Source of the DNA: Bacillus sp. FJAT-29937
GTDB taxonomy: Bacteria; Bacillota; Bacilli; Bacillales; Cytobacillaceae
Length of the DNA: 64,000 nt
Assembly: GCF_001509555.1 (NCBI RefSeq)
Contig: NZ_LMAS01000003.1
Location: forward strand, 639,175-703,174
Direction of reading: 5' to 3'
The notes beneath the pieces were generated by a model. It was not told the origin of the DNA and searched no databases. It saw nothing but the letters and a program-made list of their open reading frames with translations. The stretch's first letter is position 1. Each line of letters opens with the position of its first letter. Position numbers and translations under genes: made by a program. Shown here piece after piece: positions 1 to 8,932 of the stretch.

Positions 1-129
1 GCAGGTCATACAAATAAAAACTGGCATGGACTGAAAAGAGAAATCGGGGCAGTCTTAGAGGATACTGGAATAAAAGAACCGGAAGATCAAACACAAACCG
101 AAAAAACAGAAACCGAAAAAACAGCATGA
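1..129 (+). CDS. resB: Cytochrome c biogenesis protein ResB, 3' end only
   Basis: Only the last 42 codons are present, because the gene enters from the left edge. The visible HTNKNWHGLKREIG segment resembles the C-terminal end of ResB (Ccs1), the membrane partner of ResC in system II cytochrome c maturation, which passes reduced haem to apocytochromes outside the membrane. The tail is a low-complexity run rich in Thr, Glu and Lys, created partly by an exact 15-bp tandem duplication. Identity rests on this fragment plus the resC-resD-resE genes that follow, as in B. subtilis. The stop is 16 bases before the resC start. Confidence 0.8.
   Translation, partial: AGHTNKNWHGLKREIGAVLEDTGIKEPEDQTQTEKTETEKTA
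95..124 (+). repeat. 15-bp exact tandem duplication in the resB tail
   Basis: The unit AAACCGAAAAAACAG occurs twice without a gap at 95-109 and 110-124. It is in frame and duplicates five residues of the charged ResB C-terminus. It looks like a recent slippage event in a tail that is probably disordered. Confidence 0.8.
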
Positions 130-145
130 GGAGGGAACCATTTAG

Positions 146-1327
146 GTGGCAAATTTAAGTGGTAATTTATTATATATAGCCTTTATTCTTTATATTTTTG
201 CGACTGTGCTTTTCGCCGGCTCAATAAAGGATAAGAGGAATCAGAAGAAAGGGCCGAACAGATGGGCACAACTTGGTCTGATCGTAAGTATAATCGGCTT
301 TATTGCTCATTTAGGCTATTTTATTACTCGTTGGATTGCAGCTGGACATGCCCCAGTTAGTAATATGTTTGAATTTATTACATTCTTTGGAATGTCTCTA
401 GTTGGTGCATTTATCATTATCTATTATATTTACAAAACCCCTTTATTGGGATTATTTACGATGCCTGTTGCTTTGCTGCTTATTGCATATGCAAGCATGT
501 TTCCGAGAGATATTTCCCCATTGATTCCTGCTTTGCAAAGTGATTGGCTTTATATTCACGTTACAACGACAGCAGTCGGTCAGGCAGTATTGTCGATCAG
601 TTTTGTAGCAGGAATATTATATTTAGTGAAATCTGTCGATCAATCTAAATCTAGCAAACGTACTTTTTGGCTTGAAGCAGTCATGTTTGGATTAATCTGT
701 ACGCTTGGTTATATTATTATTTCAATCAGCTTCTCTGCAATGGATTACAAAGCTGAATTTAATTGGATCAATAAAGAAGAACAGAACGCTACATTTGAGT
801 ATACGATGCCTGCTTTAATAGGTCCTCATGAAGGAGAATTGGTTACTGCTGGAAAGTTTGAACCAATTATAGAAGTTCCGGCTATTATTAATGCCAAAAA
901 ACTGAACACAGTCATTTGGTCATTCGGAGCGGGTATTATTCTATATTTATTATTTAGGCTTGTACTTCGGAAACGTATTGCGGCTTCCCTTCAGCCGATT
1001 GTAAGGAAAATCAATCTTGATTTAGTCGATGAAATTGGGTATCGCTCTGTATTAATTGGATTTCCAATCTTCTCGCTAGGCGGTTTAGTTTTTGCAATGA
1101 TCTGGGCGCAAATTGCGTGGACCCGCTTTTGGGGATGGGATCCGAAGGAAGTATGGGCACTTATTACATTCCTTTTCTATGCAGCCTTTCTTCATCTACG
1201 GTTATCTAAAGGCTGGCACGGTGAAAAATCCGCATGGCTTGCCGTTATCGGTTTTGTCATAATTATGTTTAATTTAGTGGCAGTAAACCTAGTAATTGCT
1301 GGTTTACATTCATATGCGGGATCTTAA
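146..1327 (+). CDS. resC: Cytochrome c biogenesis protein ResC (CcsA/CcsB family)
   Basis: This polytopic membrane protein of 393 residues works with ResB in system II cytochrome c maturation, moving haem across the membrane and attaching it to apocytochrome c. The family signature, the tryptophan-rich WWD motif, is visible near residue 328 as [14 protein letters not shown], and hydrophobic segments run from residue 6 to the C-terminus. Conserved His residues typical of haem ligands flank it (AHLGYF near 54, [10 protein letters not shown] near 350, GLHSYAG at the end). The start is GTG, placed by the GAGGAGGG ribosome site just upstream. It follows resB in an operon. Its products would mature QcrC, encoded at 57.6 kb. 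Confidence 0.93.
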   Translation: MANLSGNLLYIAFILYIFATVLFAGSIKDKRNQKKGPNRWAQLGLIVSIIGFIAHLGYFITRWIAAGHAPVSNMFEFITFFGMSLVGAFIIIYYIYKTPLLGLFTMPVALLLIAYASMFPRDISPLIPALQSDWLYIHVTTTAVGQAVLSISFVAGILYLVKSVDQSKSSKRTFWLEAVMFGLICTLGYIIISISFSAMDYKAEFNWINKEEQNATFEYTMPALIGPHEGELVTAGKFEPIIEVPAIINAKKLNTVIWSFGAGIILYLLFRLVLRKRIAASLQPIVRKINLDLVDEIGYRSVLIGFPIFSLGGLVFAMIWAQIAWTRFWGWDPKEVWALITFLFYAAFLHLRLSKGWHGEKSAWLAVIGFVIIMFNLVAVNLVIAGLHSYAGS

Positions 1328-1447
1328 ATCGGGTCATCTTCTTTTTACAGATAAGTTCTTTAGTTAAAGCTAAAAGCCTTCACTTTGTGGAGGCTTATTT
1401 ACAAAAGTTCTATTCATTAACGGAAATATAAAGGGGGAAATACGATT

Positions 1448-2164
1448 ATGGAAAAGGACGTAAGAATTTTAGTCGTTGATGATGAGGAGAGAATTCGCCG
1501 TTTATTAAAAATGTATTTGGAAAGAGAAGACTTTATAATTGATGAAGCAGGAGATGGAAACGAGGCATTAGCGAAAGCTCTAGAAAATGATTATGATATC
1601 ATCCTGCTTGATTTGATGATGCCAGGTAAAGATGGGATTGAAGTTTGTAAGGAATTAAGGGAACAGAAAGCTACACCTATTATCATGCTGACTGCAAAAG
1701 GTGAGGAAGTAAATAGAGTACAAGGCTTTGAAGCAGGAACGGATGATTATATTGTTAAGCCATTCAGCCCAAGAGAAGTAGTCTTACGTGTTAAAGCGCT
1801 ATTGCGCCGAGCGTCCAAAACAACTTATTTACAAACGGAGGCAGCAGCGAAAGATATTATTGTCTTTTCACACTTAACGATTGATAACGATGCACATAGA
1901 GTGCTTGCAGATGGGAAAGAGGTAAGTCTGACACCGAAAGAATATGAATTACTCTATTTCCTTGCCAAATCACCTGATAAAGTCTTTGATCGTGAACAAT
2001 TACTTAAAGAAGTATGGCATTATGAGTTTTTTGGGGACTTGCGAACGGTTGATACACATGTGAAGCGTTTGCGCGAAAAGCTAAATAAAGTTTCTGAACA
2101 GGCTGCAAAGATGATTGTAACTGTTTGGGGTGTAGGCTATAAGTTCGAGGTTATTAATGAATGA
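1448..2164 (+). CDS. resD: Respiratory response regulator ResD (OmpR family)
   Basis: A 238-residue response regulator with an N-terminal receiver domain (acidic pocket DDEE near 11-14, phosphoacceptor Asp55 in ILLDLMMPG, Lys in the IVKPF motif near 104) and a C-terminal winged-helix OmpR DNA-binding domain ending in [11 protein letters not shown]. In Bacillus, ResD controls genes for aerobic and anaerobic respiration, including resABC, ctaA, fnr and nitrite respiration genes. The stop overlaps the resE start (ATGA), indicating translational coupling. A weak hairpin lies before it at about 1376-1403, so resDE may also have a separate promoter, as known in B. subtilis. Confidence 0.96.
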   Translation: MEKDVRILVVDDEERIRRLLKMYLEREDFIIDEAGDGNEALAKALENDYDIILLDLMMPGKDGIEVCKELREQKATPIIMLTAKGEEVNRVQGFEAGTDDYIVKPFSPREVVLRVKALLRRASKTTYLQTEAAAKDIIVFSHLTIDNDAHRVLADGKEVSLTPKEYELLYFLAKSPDKVFDREQLLKEVWHYEFFGDLRTVDTHVKRLREKLNKVSEQAAKMIVTVWGVGYKFEVINE

Positions 2165-3942
2165 TGCTCTGGCGAAGTGTTGTAGGTAAGCTTTGGTTTA
2201 CAATTCTATTTCTTGTTTCTTTAGTACTATTTATTTTAACCATTATGCTATTAGAATTTTTTGAAAACTATCATATTAATGAAATGGAAAGAGGGCTTAC
2301 GAATACTGCCCAAAAAATTTCCCGTATACTAGATGAACATGATCGAGATGTCGGCCTCGAGATATCTTGGGAATTAGTGGATGACGTAACTGAGGTAGTT
2401 ATCGTAACAAATCCAAACGAATATTATTACTCACCGAATGAAAATCAAGGATTTAAACTTCCTATCACATATCTTACAGAGGATCCGGAGCTGGAAAAGG
2501 TTATTACGGAGCATAAAACAGTGAAGAAAATGTCTGCCTTTGATGTGGATGAGGAGAAAAACAACGACGATTCCCGGATATTAATAGTCGGCGTTCCACT
2601 TAAGGAACCTACTAGTAAAAATGGGGCTGTTTATATTTATCAATCGCTTGAGGTGATGGAGGAAACAACACGCACAACAACGAAATTTATCTTCCTTGCC
2701 GCGGGTGTTGCCATTATTTTGACGACCATTTTTGCGTTTTTCTTATCCACACGAATTACTGCTCCTCTTCGAAAAATGCGTGAAGCAGCATTTGAAGTAG
2801 CCAGAGGGAAGTTTGATACGAAGGTGCCTTTCCCGTCTCAGGATGAAATTGGCGAATTGGCTATTGCTTTTAATCAAATGGGGAAGCAGCTGAAATTTAA
2901 TATGGATGCTCTTAAACAGGAAAAGGAACAGCTTACGAGTATTCTAAGTGGAATGGCTGACGGAGTGATCACATTTGATCGAGATGGAACGATTTTAATT
3001 ACTAATCCTCCTGCTGACCGTTTTTTGCATAACTGGTATTACGAACAGGATACGGAGAATAAAGATACACAAGCAGTGCCATCTAAAGTAATGGAGCTCT
3101 TCCAGCTCGCAGTAAGTACAGAGAAGGAGCAGGTTGGTGAAATTTCTATTCAGGGCCGTTTCTGGGTCATGATCGTTAGTCCATTGTATAATGAAAAATA
3201 TATTCGCGGTGCAGTTGCCGTTATTAGGGATATGACTGAAGAAAGACAGCTTGATAAGCTAAGACAGGATTTCATTGCAAATGTTTCACATGAGCTTAGA
3301 ACACCGATTGCGATGATGCAGGGATATAGTGAAGCGATAGTTGATGATATTGCCAGTACGGATGAAGAAAAGAAAGAGATGGCAAGTGTTATTTACGATG
3401 AGTCATTAAGAATGGGCCGCTTAGTGAATGAGCTTTTAGATCTTGCAAGAATGGAAGCTGGTCATATCCAGCTTTCGATGGAGGAAATCGAGGTTAAACC
3501 CTTTCTGCAGAAAGTTGTCCGCAAGTTCCAAGGATTAGCAAAGGAAGAGGAAATACACCTTGATTTACAGCTTAGTGAACAGTCTGGGTGGTTAAGATTT
3601 GACCCGGATGGAATCGAGCAAGTATTAACGAACTTAATCGATAATGGAATTCGCCATACCCCAAATATGGGAAAGGTAATCGTGTCAGAGCGGAATGATG
3701 AACGTGGTCTTTATATAGAAGTGGAAGACTCCGGATCAGGAATTCCTGAAGAGGATTTGCCTTTCGTCTTTGAACGCTTCTATAAAGCAGATAAAGCTAG
3801 AACGAGAGGAAGATCTGGAACCGGTCTCGGACTTGCCATTGCAAAAAATATCATTCATGCACATAAAGGTCAAATATCTGTCCAGAGTAAAATTGGCCAA
3901 GGTACGACATTTTCTCTATTTATCCCTCGAAATATAGATTAA
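2161..3942 (+). CDS. resE: Respiratory sensor histidine kinase ResE
   Basis: A 593-residue membrane kinase. Segments in order: first transmembrane helix (about 10-34), extracytoplasmic sensor region (about 35-170), second helix (about 176-197), HAMP linker (about 198-250), a PAS-like domain (about 257-360), the dimerisation and phosphoacceptor box [16 protein letters not shown] with His377, and a HATPase domain with N box ([11 protein letters not shown]), G1 (EDSGSGIP) and G2 ([13 protein letters not shown]). It phosphorylates ResD in response to oxygen limitation and related redox signals. It overlaps resD by four bases and is followed by a strong terminator, closing the res operon. Confidence 0.96.
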   Translation: MMLWRSVVGKLWFTILFLVSLVLFILTIMLLEFFENYHINEMERGLTNTAQKISRILDEHDRDVGLEISWELVDDVTEVVIVTNPNEYYYSPNENQGFKLPITYLTEDPELEKVITEHKTVKKMSAFDVDEEKNNDDSRILIVGVPLKEPTSKNGAVYIYQSLEVMEETTRTTTKFIFLAAGVAIILTTIFAFFLSTRITAPLRKMREAAFEVARGKFDTKVPFPSQDEIGELAIAFNQMGKQLKFNMDALKQEKEQLTSILSGMADGVITFDRDGTILITNPPADRFLHNWYYEQDTENKDTQAVPSKVMELFQLAVSTEKEQVGEISIQGRFWVMIVSPLYNEKYIRGAVAVIRDMTEERQLDKLRQDFIANVSHELRTPIAMMQGYSEAIVDDIASTDEEKKEMASVIYDESLRMGRLVNELLDLARMEAGHIQLSMEEIEVKPFLQKVVRKFQGLAKEEEIHLDLQLSEQSGWLRFDPDGIEQVLTNLIDNGIRHTPNMGKVIVSERNDERGLYIEVEDSGSGIPEEDLPFVFERFYKADKARTRGRSGTGLGLAIAKNIIHAHKGQISVQSKIGQGTTFSLFIPRNID

Positions 3943-4019
3943 TATAGAAAAAAATGCCGATTGTTCTTGATACACGGGAAACATTCAAATCGATTTAATT
4001 AAATATATGTTTTTCTGTT

Positions 4020-4052
4020 GGAAGGATTTATATAAAAATCCTTCCTTTTTTT
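4020..4052 (+). terminator. Rho-independent terminator of the res operon
   Basis: The arms GGAAGGATTT (4020-4029) and AAATCCTTCC (4036-4045) form a perfect 10-bp stem, followed directly by a run of T. Confidence 0.9.
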
Positions 4053-4096
4053 ATCAAATTAAAAGATAATAGGGCGTGAGGATTTGTTTTGAGGTT

Positions 4097-4123
4097 TGTA
4101 ACCTTTTCTAGAGTTTTTACGAC
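4097..4123 (+). promoter_or_regulatory. ECF (sigma-X type) promoter upstream of sigX
   Basis: TGTAAC at 4097-4102, exactly 17 bases, then CGAC at 4120-4123 match the known ECF sigma-X/W pattern (TGTAAC, N17, CGWC). It lies 27 bases before the sigX start, so it fits positive autoregulation, as established for sigX in B. subtilis. Confidence 0.85.
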
Positions 4124-4150
4124 AAATAAATTAAACGGGGAGTGAAACGA

Positions 4151-4702
4151 ATGGACTCCGTTTTTGATGAATTATATAGAAAATATCATCATGACGTTTT
4201 TCAATTTCTTTTTTATATGGTGAAAAACAGGGAACTTGCTGAAGACCTTGTTCAAGAGGTTTATATTAGAGTTCTAAAATCATATGAAAAATTTGAAGGA
4301 AAAAGCAGTGAAAAGACGTGGTTATTTTCCATTGCAAGAAATGTCGCAATTGATTCCTTCCGCAAACAAAAGGGTTGGAAGCAGCGGCTTCTAGAGAAAT
4401 TCGATTGGTCTACACAACAAGTAAAAGATGAACACCCCATTCCAGAGGAAATTATTGTCCAGAATGAAGAAATTCAATCTATTTACAAATGCCTTGACCA
4501 TTGTACAGTAGATCAAAGAATGGTCATTGTTATGAGATATATTCATGAACTTTCCATTACAGAGTCAGCTGAAGCTCTCGGATGGACAGAAAGTAAAGTA
4601 AAAACCACTCAGCATCGGGCGTTGAAGGTATTAAAGACTCATATGGACGAAATAAAAAGGAAGGAGGGAACCGCAGAAAATGAAAAAATTAGAATGGACT
4701 GA
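4151..4702 (+). CDS. sigX: ECF RNA polymerase sigma factor SigX
   Basis: A 183-residue ECF sigma factor with region 2 (FQFLFYMVKNRELAEDLVQE, then VYIRVLKSYEKFEG and KTWLFSIARNVAIDSFRKQK) and region 4 (MVIVMRYIHELSITESAEAL, then the helix-turn-helix ending KTTQHRALKVLK). SigX directs cell-envelope modification genes in B. subtilis, such as dlt and pssA, and affects resistance to cationic peptides. The ATG at 4151 is preferred over the GTG three codons upstream because GGGGAGTG lies at good distance from it. It overlaps rsiX by 23 bases, a typical sigma/anti-sigma coupling. The upstream sequence carries its own kind of promoter. Confidence 0.93.
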   Translation: MDSVFDELYRKYHHDVFQFLFYMVKNRELAEDLVQEVYIRVLKSYEKFEGKSSEKTWLFSIARNVAIDSFRKQKGWKQRLLEKFDWSTQQVKDEHPIPEEIIVQNEEIQSIYKCLDHCTVDQRMVIVMRYIHELSITESAEALGWTESKVKTTQHRALKVLKTHMDEIKRKEGTAENEKIRMD

Positions 4703-5924
4703 AGAACAGCTTGAAGATTTATTGGGCAAGATGCCAAAAATTAAGGATGATCGGGATTCAAGAGAAATCTATCATCATGTCGCAATCAAAATGCAAAAGC
4801 GAAAACAAAAAATGTGGATAATGCCTAGTATTGCAACAGCAGGGGCTTTCCTTCTATTTTTCATCCTAGTTCCCAACCTTTTCAATGGGCAAGGCTCTGA
4901 AGAGAAATCAATGGAATCAGCGGATAAATCCTCATCTGGATCCGAAATAATGATGGAAAAAAAGAGCCTGGATGATAATCAAGATCAGCCTGCAGCTTCA
5001 AAGGAAAATAAAGTCTCTATTGAAATGGCAAAACAGGAAGAAGAGAAACCCATGGGGATCACTTCGATTGAATTGGATGACGAGACAACGGCTGTATATG
5101 AGGATGATATGATTGATAAGGAAGTGCTAACATATGGTGTTCCAAATCAGGATGTATCATTTATTGTTCCTATTAGCCTCATTGTTCCTAAAGATGACCA
5201 AAAGTCAAAATTTGATTTATATATAGAGAATATGCCGAATTTGGCTGAAGAAAAATGGGGGTTATCGGAATATTACCCATTACAAGCAGATTTGAATTTT
5301 GATGAGGAAAATAAAACTTTGACATTAGATGTTCCAGCTGATCATTCATATGGCATGTCTTCGAATACGGAATGGTTATTAAACCAAGTTATGAATTATA
5401 TAATGGCCTCCCTTGATATGACGAAAGTGAATCTAACGACTGAAGGAAACCCTGGAATTGGATTTAGCCATCTTGGGCAAATAGATGAGTTTGTATCGAA
5501 AGACCAGCCAAGCGATGATGCCTATTATTTTTATTTTCCAAGCAATGTTGAAACAAAGCCATTTATAGTTCCTTATAAATTCACTGAAAAACAGGGCACA
5601 ATCCAAGAGGCTTTCTCATTAATGAGAAATAATCAGGCCGGGGAAAATTTGATCGCATCCATTCCTGAAACGATCCAATTTAAAACGGAAGAAAATCCGA
5701 AAGAAGGAAAACTGATTATTAAATTTGAAAAGGGATCACAATTAAATAATGATCAGTCAACCCTTCATACGATTGAAGCGATTTTATTAACGGCGAAAGA
5801 GTTTAATTATGAATTTGTTAAACTTGAAAATGCGAATATCGACAGAATTGGAATATTTGATCTTAATCAAGAGATTAAGGTCCCTGTTGCACCTAACAAG
5901 TTGATGATTTCCAATCAGGACTAG
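4680..5924 (+). CDS. rsiX: Anti-sigma-X factor RsiX
   Basis: A 414-residue protein with a short acidic cytoplasmic N-terminus (MKKLEWTEEQLEDLLGKMP), a single transmembrane helix at about 43-63 (WIMPSIATAGAFLLFFILVP), and a large extracytoplasmic part with a charged linker followed by a folded domain. It binds and holds SigX at the membrane until an envelope signal arrives. It resembles B. subtilis RsiX but is longer, mostly in the Ser/Glu/Lys-rich linker (about 70-120). Its start lies inside sigX. A good terminator follows. In B. subtilis serA comes next; here it is absent. Confidence 0.88.
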   Translation: MKKLEWTEEQLEDLLGKMPKIKDDRDSREIYHHVAIKMQKRKQKMWIMPSIATAGAFLLFFILVPNLFNGQGSEEKSMESADKSSSGSEIMMEKKSLDDNQDQPAASKENKVSIEMAKQEEEKPMGITSIELDDETTAVYEDDMIDKEVLTYGVPNQDVSFIVPISLIVPKDDQKSKFDLYIENMPNLAEEKWGLSEYYPLQADLNFDEENKTLTLDVPADHSYGMSSNTEWLLNQVMNYIMASLDMTKVNLTTEGNPGIGFSHLGQIDEFVSKDQPSDDAYYFYFPSNVETKPFIVPYKFTEKQGTIQEAFSLMRNNQAGENLIASIPETIQFKTEENPKEGKLIIKFEKGSQLNNDQSTLHTIEAILLTAKEFNYEFVKLENANIDRIGIFDLNQEIKVPVAPNKLMISNQD

Positions 5925-5955
5925 AGACGAGCCATTTGGCTCGTCTTTCTTTTTG
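5925..5955 (+). terminator. Terminator after rsiX
   Basis: AGACGAGCC (5925-5933) pairs with GGCTCGTCT (5938-5946), followed by a T-rich tract. Confidence 0.9.
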
Positions 5956-6106
5956 GGGTCATAAAGTGTTGGCTAATAAAGTTCAATACGTTTGTCTGTT
6001 TTTCATGGATAGATTAATCAGATTTGCGCTGTTTGGTTCTAATCTAACTTCTGTTTACATACTGTGGATATTGGACAAAACTTATTAGCATTGACAGGAG
6101 GATAAA

Positions 6107-6199
6107 ATGCGGGATTATTTAAGAAGATTTATGATTGCGGGAATTATGGGGATCTTTATTAGTTTATTATTTTTAGGGGGAACATTGTACAAGCTTTAA
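6107..6199 (+). CDS. Predicted 30-residue single-span membrane peptide
   Basis: A short reading frame starts with ATG six bases after a strong ACAGGAGG ribosome site and encodes MRDYLRRFMIAGIMG, then a hydrophobic stretch, then GGTLYKL. The basic start (three Arg in the first seven residues) followed by about 18 hydrophobic residues suggests one membrane span with a cytoplasmic N-terminus. It sits between the rsiX terminator and the FMN riboswitch, on the coding strand of both neighbours. I do not recognise the family. The ribosome site and membrane-like composition support translation; chance cannot be excluded at this length. Confidence 0.55.
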   Translation: MRDYLRRFMIAGIMGIFISLLFLGGTLYKL

Positions 6200-6228
6200 G
6201 GAGGAAAATACAACAAAAGTTTAATTCC

Positions 6229-6257
6229 TTCCCAATTTGTTAGTTTTCAAGTATAAT
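6229..6257 (+). promoter_or_regulatory. Possible SigA promoter for the riboflavin-transport transcript
   Basis: A perfect TATAAT at 6252-6257 has TTCCCA 17 bases upstream (6229-6234), and it lies about 28 bases before the riboswitch P1 stem. The -10 is convincing; the -35 matches only four of six positions. Confidence 0.6.
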
Positions 6258-6284
6258 AAAAACTGTAACAAATAAATACGGTCT

Positions 6285-6495
6285 ATCTTCGGGGCAGGGT
6301 GAAATTCCCGACCGGCGGTGATGAGGTATTATCTCTAAGCCCGCGAGCCTTTATGGCTTAAGCTTATCATTTGGAAATAGCAATGAAAGATTGTCAATTG
6401 GCATCAATCATTCTAATACTAGGTGAACAGCCTTAAGCTTTGGCAGGATTTGGTGCGATTCCAAAGCCGACAGTACAGTCTGGATGGGAGAAGAT
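6285..6495 (+). ncRNA. FMN riboswitch (RFN element)
   Basis: The conserved RFN segments occur in order: ATCTTCGGGGCAGGGTGAAA, then TTCCCGACCGGCGGTGAT, AAGCCCGCGAGCC, then after a long variable arm CAGGATTTGGTGCGATTCC, AAAGCCGACAGTACAGTC and TGGATGGGAGAAGAT. The outer P1 stem ATCTTC/GAAGAT pairs 6285-6290 with 6490-6495. It binds flavin mononucleotide and switches off downstream expression. A terminator hairpin follows at 6563, so control is probably transcriptional attenuation of ribU. The variable arm between about 6350 and 6440 is longer than in many examples. Confidence 0.96.
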
Positions 6496-6562
6496 GGAGG
6501 TTCTGCGGACGTTCAAAAATTGCAGGATTGATGAACGTTTATTTAGTGAGCCTTTTAAATCT

Positions 6563-6592
6563 CCCTCAAGTGTATCACTTGAGGGTTTTATT
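6563..6592 (+). terminator. Riboswitch-controlled terminator in the ribU leader
   Basis: CCCTCAAGTG (6563-6572) and CACTTGAGGG (6576-6585) form a perfect 10-bp stem followed by TTTTATTT. It stands between the FMN aptamer and ribU and is the expected expression platform. Confidence 0.88.
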
Positions 6593-6661
6593 TATGATGG
6601 CTTCATGAACTGCTGAACCTTTCTTCTTTAGGAGAGATAGTCCTAAAAAGGAGAGAGGAAC

Positions 6662-7246
6662 ATGAAAAAATATTCTGTAAAAGCTTTAGTTTCGATTGGG
6701 ATGTTAAGCAGTATATCATACGTATTAATGCTGCTAAACTTTCCGCTGCCGCCATTTCCACAATTTCTAATGATTGATTTTAGCGATATTCCTGCATTAA
6801 TCGCTGCGTTAATCTTTGGTCCGCTGGCAGGCATCTTAGTTGAATTATTTAAAAATATTTTGGATTACTTTATGACAGGAAGTGCAACTGGTGTTCCAGT
6901 TGGTCATATTTCTAACTTTATTGCGGGCATCCTGTTCGTATTGCCAACCTATTATGTTTACAACAAATTAAAAACGAGAAAGGGCATGACATTTGGTTTA
7001 GTAATTGGGACGGCTATAATGGCTGTAATGATGAGTATTTTAAATTACTTCATCATCCTGCCTGCCTATACATTTTTCTTGAATATGCCAGCCATGTCTG
7101 CTCCAGAAATGCGTACGATGATCGTAACGGGCATTTTACCGTTTAATATTGTAAAAGGATTAATTATAACCATTGTGTTTATGCTAATTTTTGCACGTAT
7201 GAGTACATGGATTAGCAAACAAGGTTCTTATAAAAGTGCGGCATAA
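6662..7246 (+). CDS. ribU: Riboflavin ECF transporter substrate-binding subunit RibU
   Basis: A 194-residue integral membrane S component that binds riboflavin and works with the shared EcfA-EcfA'-EcfT energy module encoded elsewhere. It shows about six hydrophobic segments and the RibU hallmarks LLNFPLPPFPQFLMIDFSDI, PALIAALIFGPLAGILVE and PVGHISNFIAGILFVLPTYY. Length matches B. subtilis RibU (YpaA, about 190). The FMN riboswitch and terminator upstream independently support the assignment. The ribosome site is AAAGGAGAGAGG just before the ATG. A strong terminator follows. Confidence 0.96.
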   Translation: MKKYSVKALVSIGMLSSISYVLMLLNFPLPPFPQFLMIDFSDIPALIAALIFGPLAGILVELFKNILDYFMTGSATGVPVGHISNFIAGILFVLPTYYVYNKLKTRKGMTFGLVIGTAIMAVMMSILNYFIILPAYTFFLNMPAMSAPEMRTMIVTGILPFNIVKGLIITIVFMLIFARMSTWISKQGSYKSAA

Positions 7247-7286
7247 GACGAAAAGCAACGGGCAACCGTTGCTTTTCGTCTCTTTC
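7247..7286 (+). terminator. Terminator of ribU
   Basis: GACGAAAAGCAACGG (7247-7261) pairs perfectly with CCGTTGCTTTTCGTC (7266-7280) around a four-base loop, followed by TCTTTCC. Confidence 0.85.
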
Positions 7287-7305
7287 CAATCTTTTTCCAA
7301 TTCAA

Positions 7306-7337
7306 AGAAAAAACTCCCCTTCATAATGAAAGGGAGT
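7306..7337 (-). terminator. Terminator of the ferredoxin gene
   Basis: Read on the reverse strand, ACTCCCTTT and AAGGGGAGT (7313-7337, one G-U pair) form a stem followed by a run of T (the A run at 7308-7313 on the forward strand). Confidence 0.8.
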
Positions 7338-7364
7338 GTTATTCAAATCGAGACTTGATTGGTT

Positions 7365-7619
<255 letters not shown>

Positions 7620-7692
7620 TTACCTCCCAAGATTATAACAAAATAATATGAACATTTTCCTTTGTGAAGATGGAAAGACATCCCTCATCCCT

Positions 7693-7721
7693 ATTGTAAA
7701 ACTGAATGGCAAACATTTCAA
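7693..7721 (-). promoter_or_regulatory. SigA-type promoter of fer
   Basis: On the reverse strand TTGAAA (7716-7721), 17 bases, TACAAT (7693-7698): five of six matches in the -10 and four of six in the -35 with ideal spacing, about 80 bases before the fer start. Confidence 0.7.
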
Positions 7722-7733
7722 TAGTAAAAGTAT

Positions 7734-7748
7734 TGAGAATGCTTATCA
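7734..7748. promoter_or_regulatory. Fur-box-like 7-1-7 inverted repeat
   Basis: TGAGAAT-G-CTTATCA matches the Bacillus Fur 7-1-7 consensus TGATAAT-N-ATTATCA at all but two of its 14 defined positions. It lies 13 bases upstream of the fer -35 element, between the divergent fer and ypbB genes. Function is inferred from the match alone. Confidence 0.5.
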
Positions 7749-7867
7749 TAACAAGGTTCTCACAATAGTTAGAATTATAGAGGCTCATAATTTCTATTCA
7801 TGTTAAGATATAGAAGATGATTATTTGTTAGTATGTCCAAAAAAGTATTATAAATGGTGTGATCATA

Positions 7868-8932
7868 ATGAAGGATTCATATTTGAATTTGATAGTTTTA
7901 TATTGTTTACACAAAATTGATGGACAGCGATCCATTTATTCAATCTTACATCTGCTGAAAGGGAAAAAATCAGCCCAAACGATTCAAGATGCTCATTTCT
8001 TCCAGTTAACGAACCTTTTCAATTCTTTTCCTTTACTTGAGCGAACAGATTTAGATCATCTTGTTAGTCAAATAAAGGACAGGGGGTTCATTAGACAAAG
8101 TTCCGAGCAAAGCTTTCGTCTTACAACAGCTGGTACGCAGTTTCTGACAGATTCTTTGACGAAGCAGCCCATTCCAAGCTTCTTAAACGGTTTAAAGTTC
8201 CATCAAGTTACCGAACTGTTTTGGGAAAGATTATCCCTCACGATACAGGTCATATCCTATTTAAAAAGCAGAGAAACAAAATATCTTCCAATCCAACGAA
8301 AAAAAGAGGTTCACTTCTGGGTAAAGAATTTTCTGCAGCAAACGTCCTTAAACAGAGACGAATTATGCCAGACCCTTTATAACGAGTTAGTTAAAATCCT
8401 TGAAGGAAATAAGGAGATCGATCCCTCTGTCCTCATCCTAAGACTGACTGGCAGCCAAATTATTGGTCTAACTCCTTTGCAGGCTGCTGAGAGGTTAAAA
8501 ATGGAACTAGACGTATACCATATTCAATTTAGAAGCTTGATTCATTTTATGTTAGAATCTATCCAATTAAAACCAGAAAGTTTTACGCTTTTAAGCAAAT
8601 TTATTTCGGATGAATCGCTGTTAGTTTCATTGACACAGACTGCCAGAAGGACGTACTCATTATTAAAGAGCGGCATGGGAATAAATGATATTGTTCAGAG
8701 TCGAAGGCTTAAGCGAAGCACAATAGAGGATCATATCGTTGAGATCGCCTTGAATAATAAGGGATTTGAAATAACTGCTTTCGTTAGCAAGGAAAAACAG
8801 CAATTGATTTTAGAAGCTGTTAAGACAAATTCCACTAAACAATTAAAGCAAATTCGTGAATTAGTTCCAAATGCAGATTATTTCGAAATACGCTTAACAT
8901 TAGCTAGAGTAGGTGAAGAAAATGAAGCTTGA
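7868..8932 (+). CDS. ypbB: YpbB, helicase-partner protein with HTH_40 domain
   Basis: A 354-residue soluble protein of unknown precise function. The C-terminal third contains TYSLLKSGMGINDIVQSR followed by RLKRSTIEDHIVEIALN, the helix-turn-helix pattern called HTH_40 that in many bacteria is fused to the end of RecQ helicases. The gene overlaps recQ, so the two probably act together, YpbB perhaps supplying the missing DNA-binding part. The ATG at 7868 is chosen over the GTG three codons upstream because GGTGTGAT sits at good distance from it. Homologous to B. subtilis YpbB, which occupies the same place. Confidence 0.85.
   Translation: MKDSYLNLIVLYCLHKIDGQRSIYSILHLLKGKKSAQTIQDAHFFQLTNLFNSFPLLERTDLDHLVSQIKDRGFIRQSSEQSFRLTTAGTQFLTDSLTKQPIPSFLNGLKFHQVTELFWERLSLTIQVISYLKSRETKYLPIQRKKEVHFWVKNFLQQTSLNRDELCQTLYNELVKILEGNKEIDPSVLILRLTGSQIIGLTPLQAAERLKMELDVYHIQFRSLIHFMLESIQLKPESFTLLSKFISDESLLVSLTQTARRTYSLLKSGMGINDIVQSRRLKRSTIEDHIVEIALNNKGFEITAFVSKEKQQLILEAVKTNSTKQLKQIRELVPNADYFEIRLTLARVGEENEA

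Noticed and set aside
6423..6608. Open frame of 61 codons between rsiX and ribU
   Set aside because: It lies within the FMN riboswitch and its terminator and has no ribosome site.
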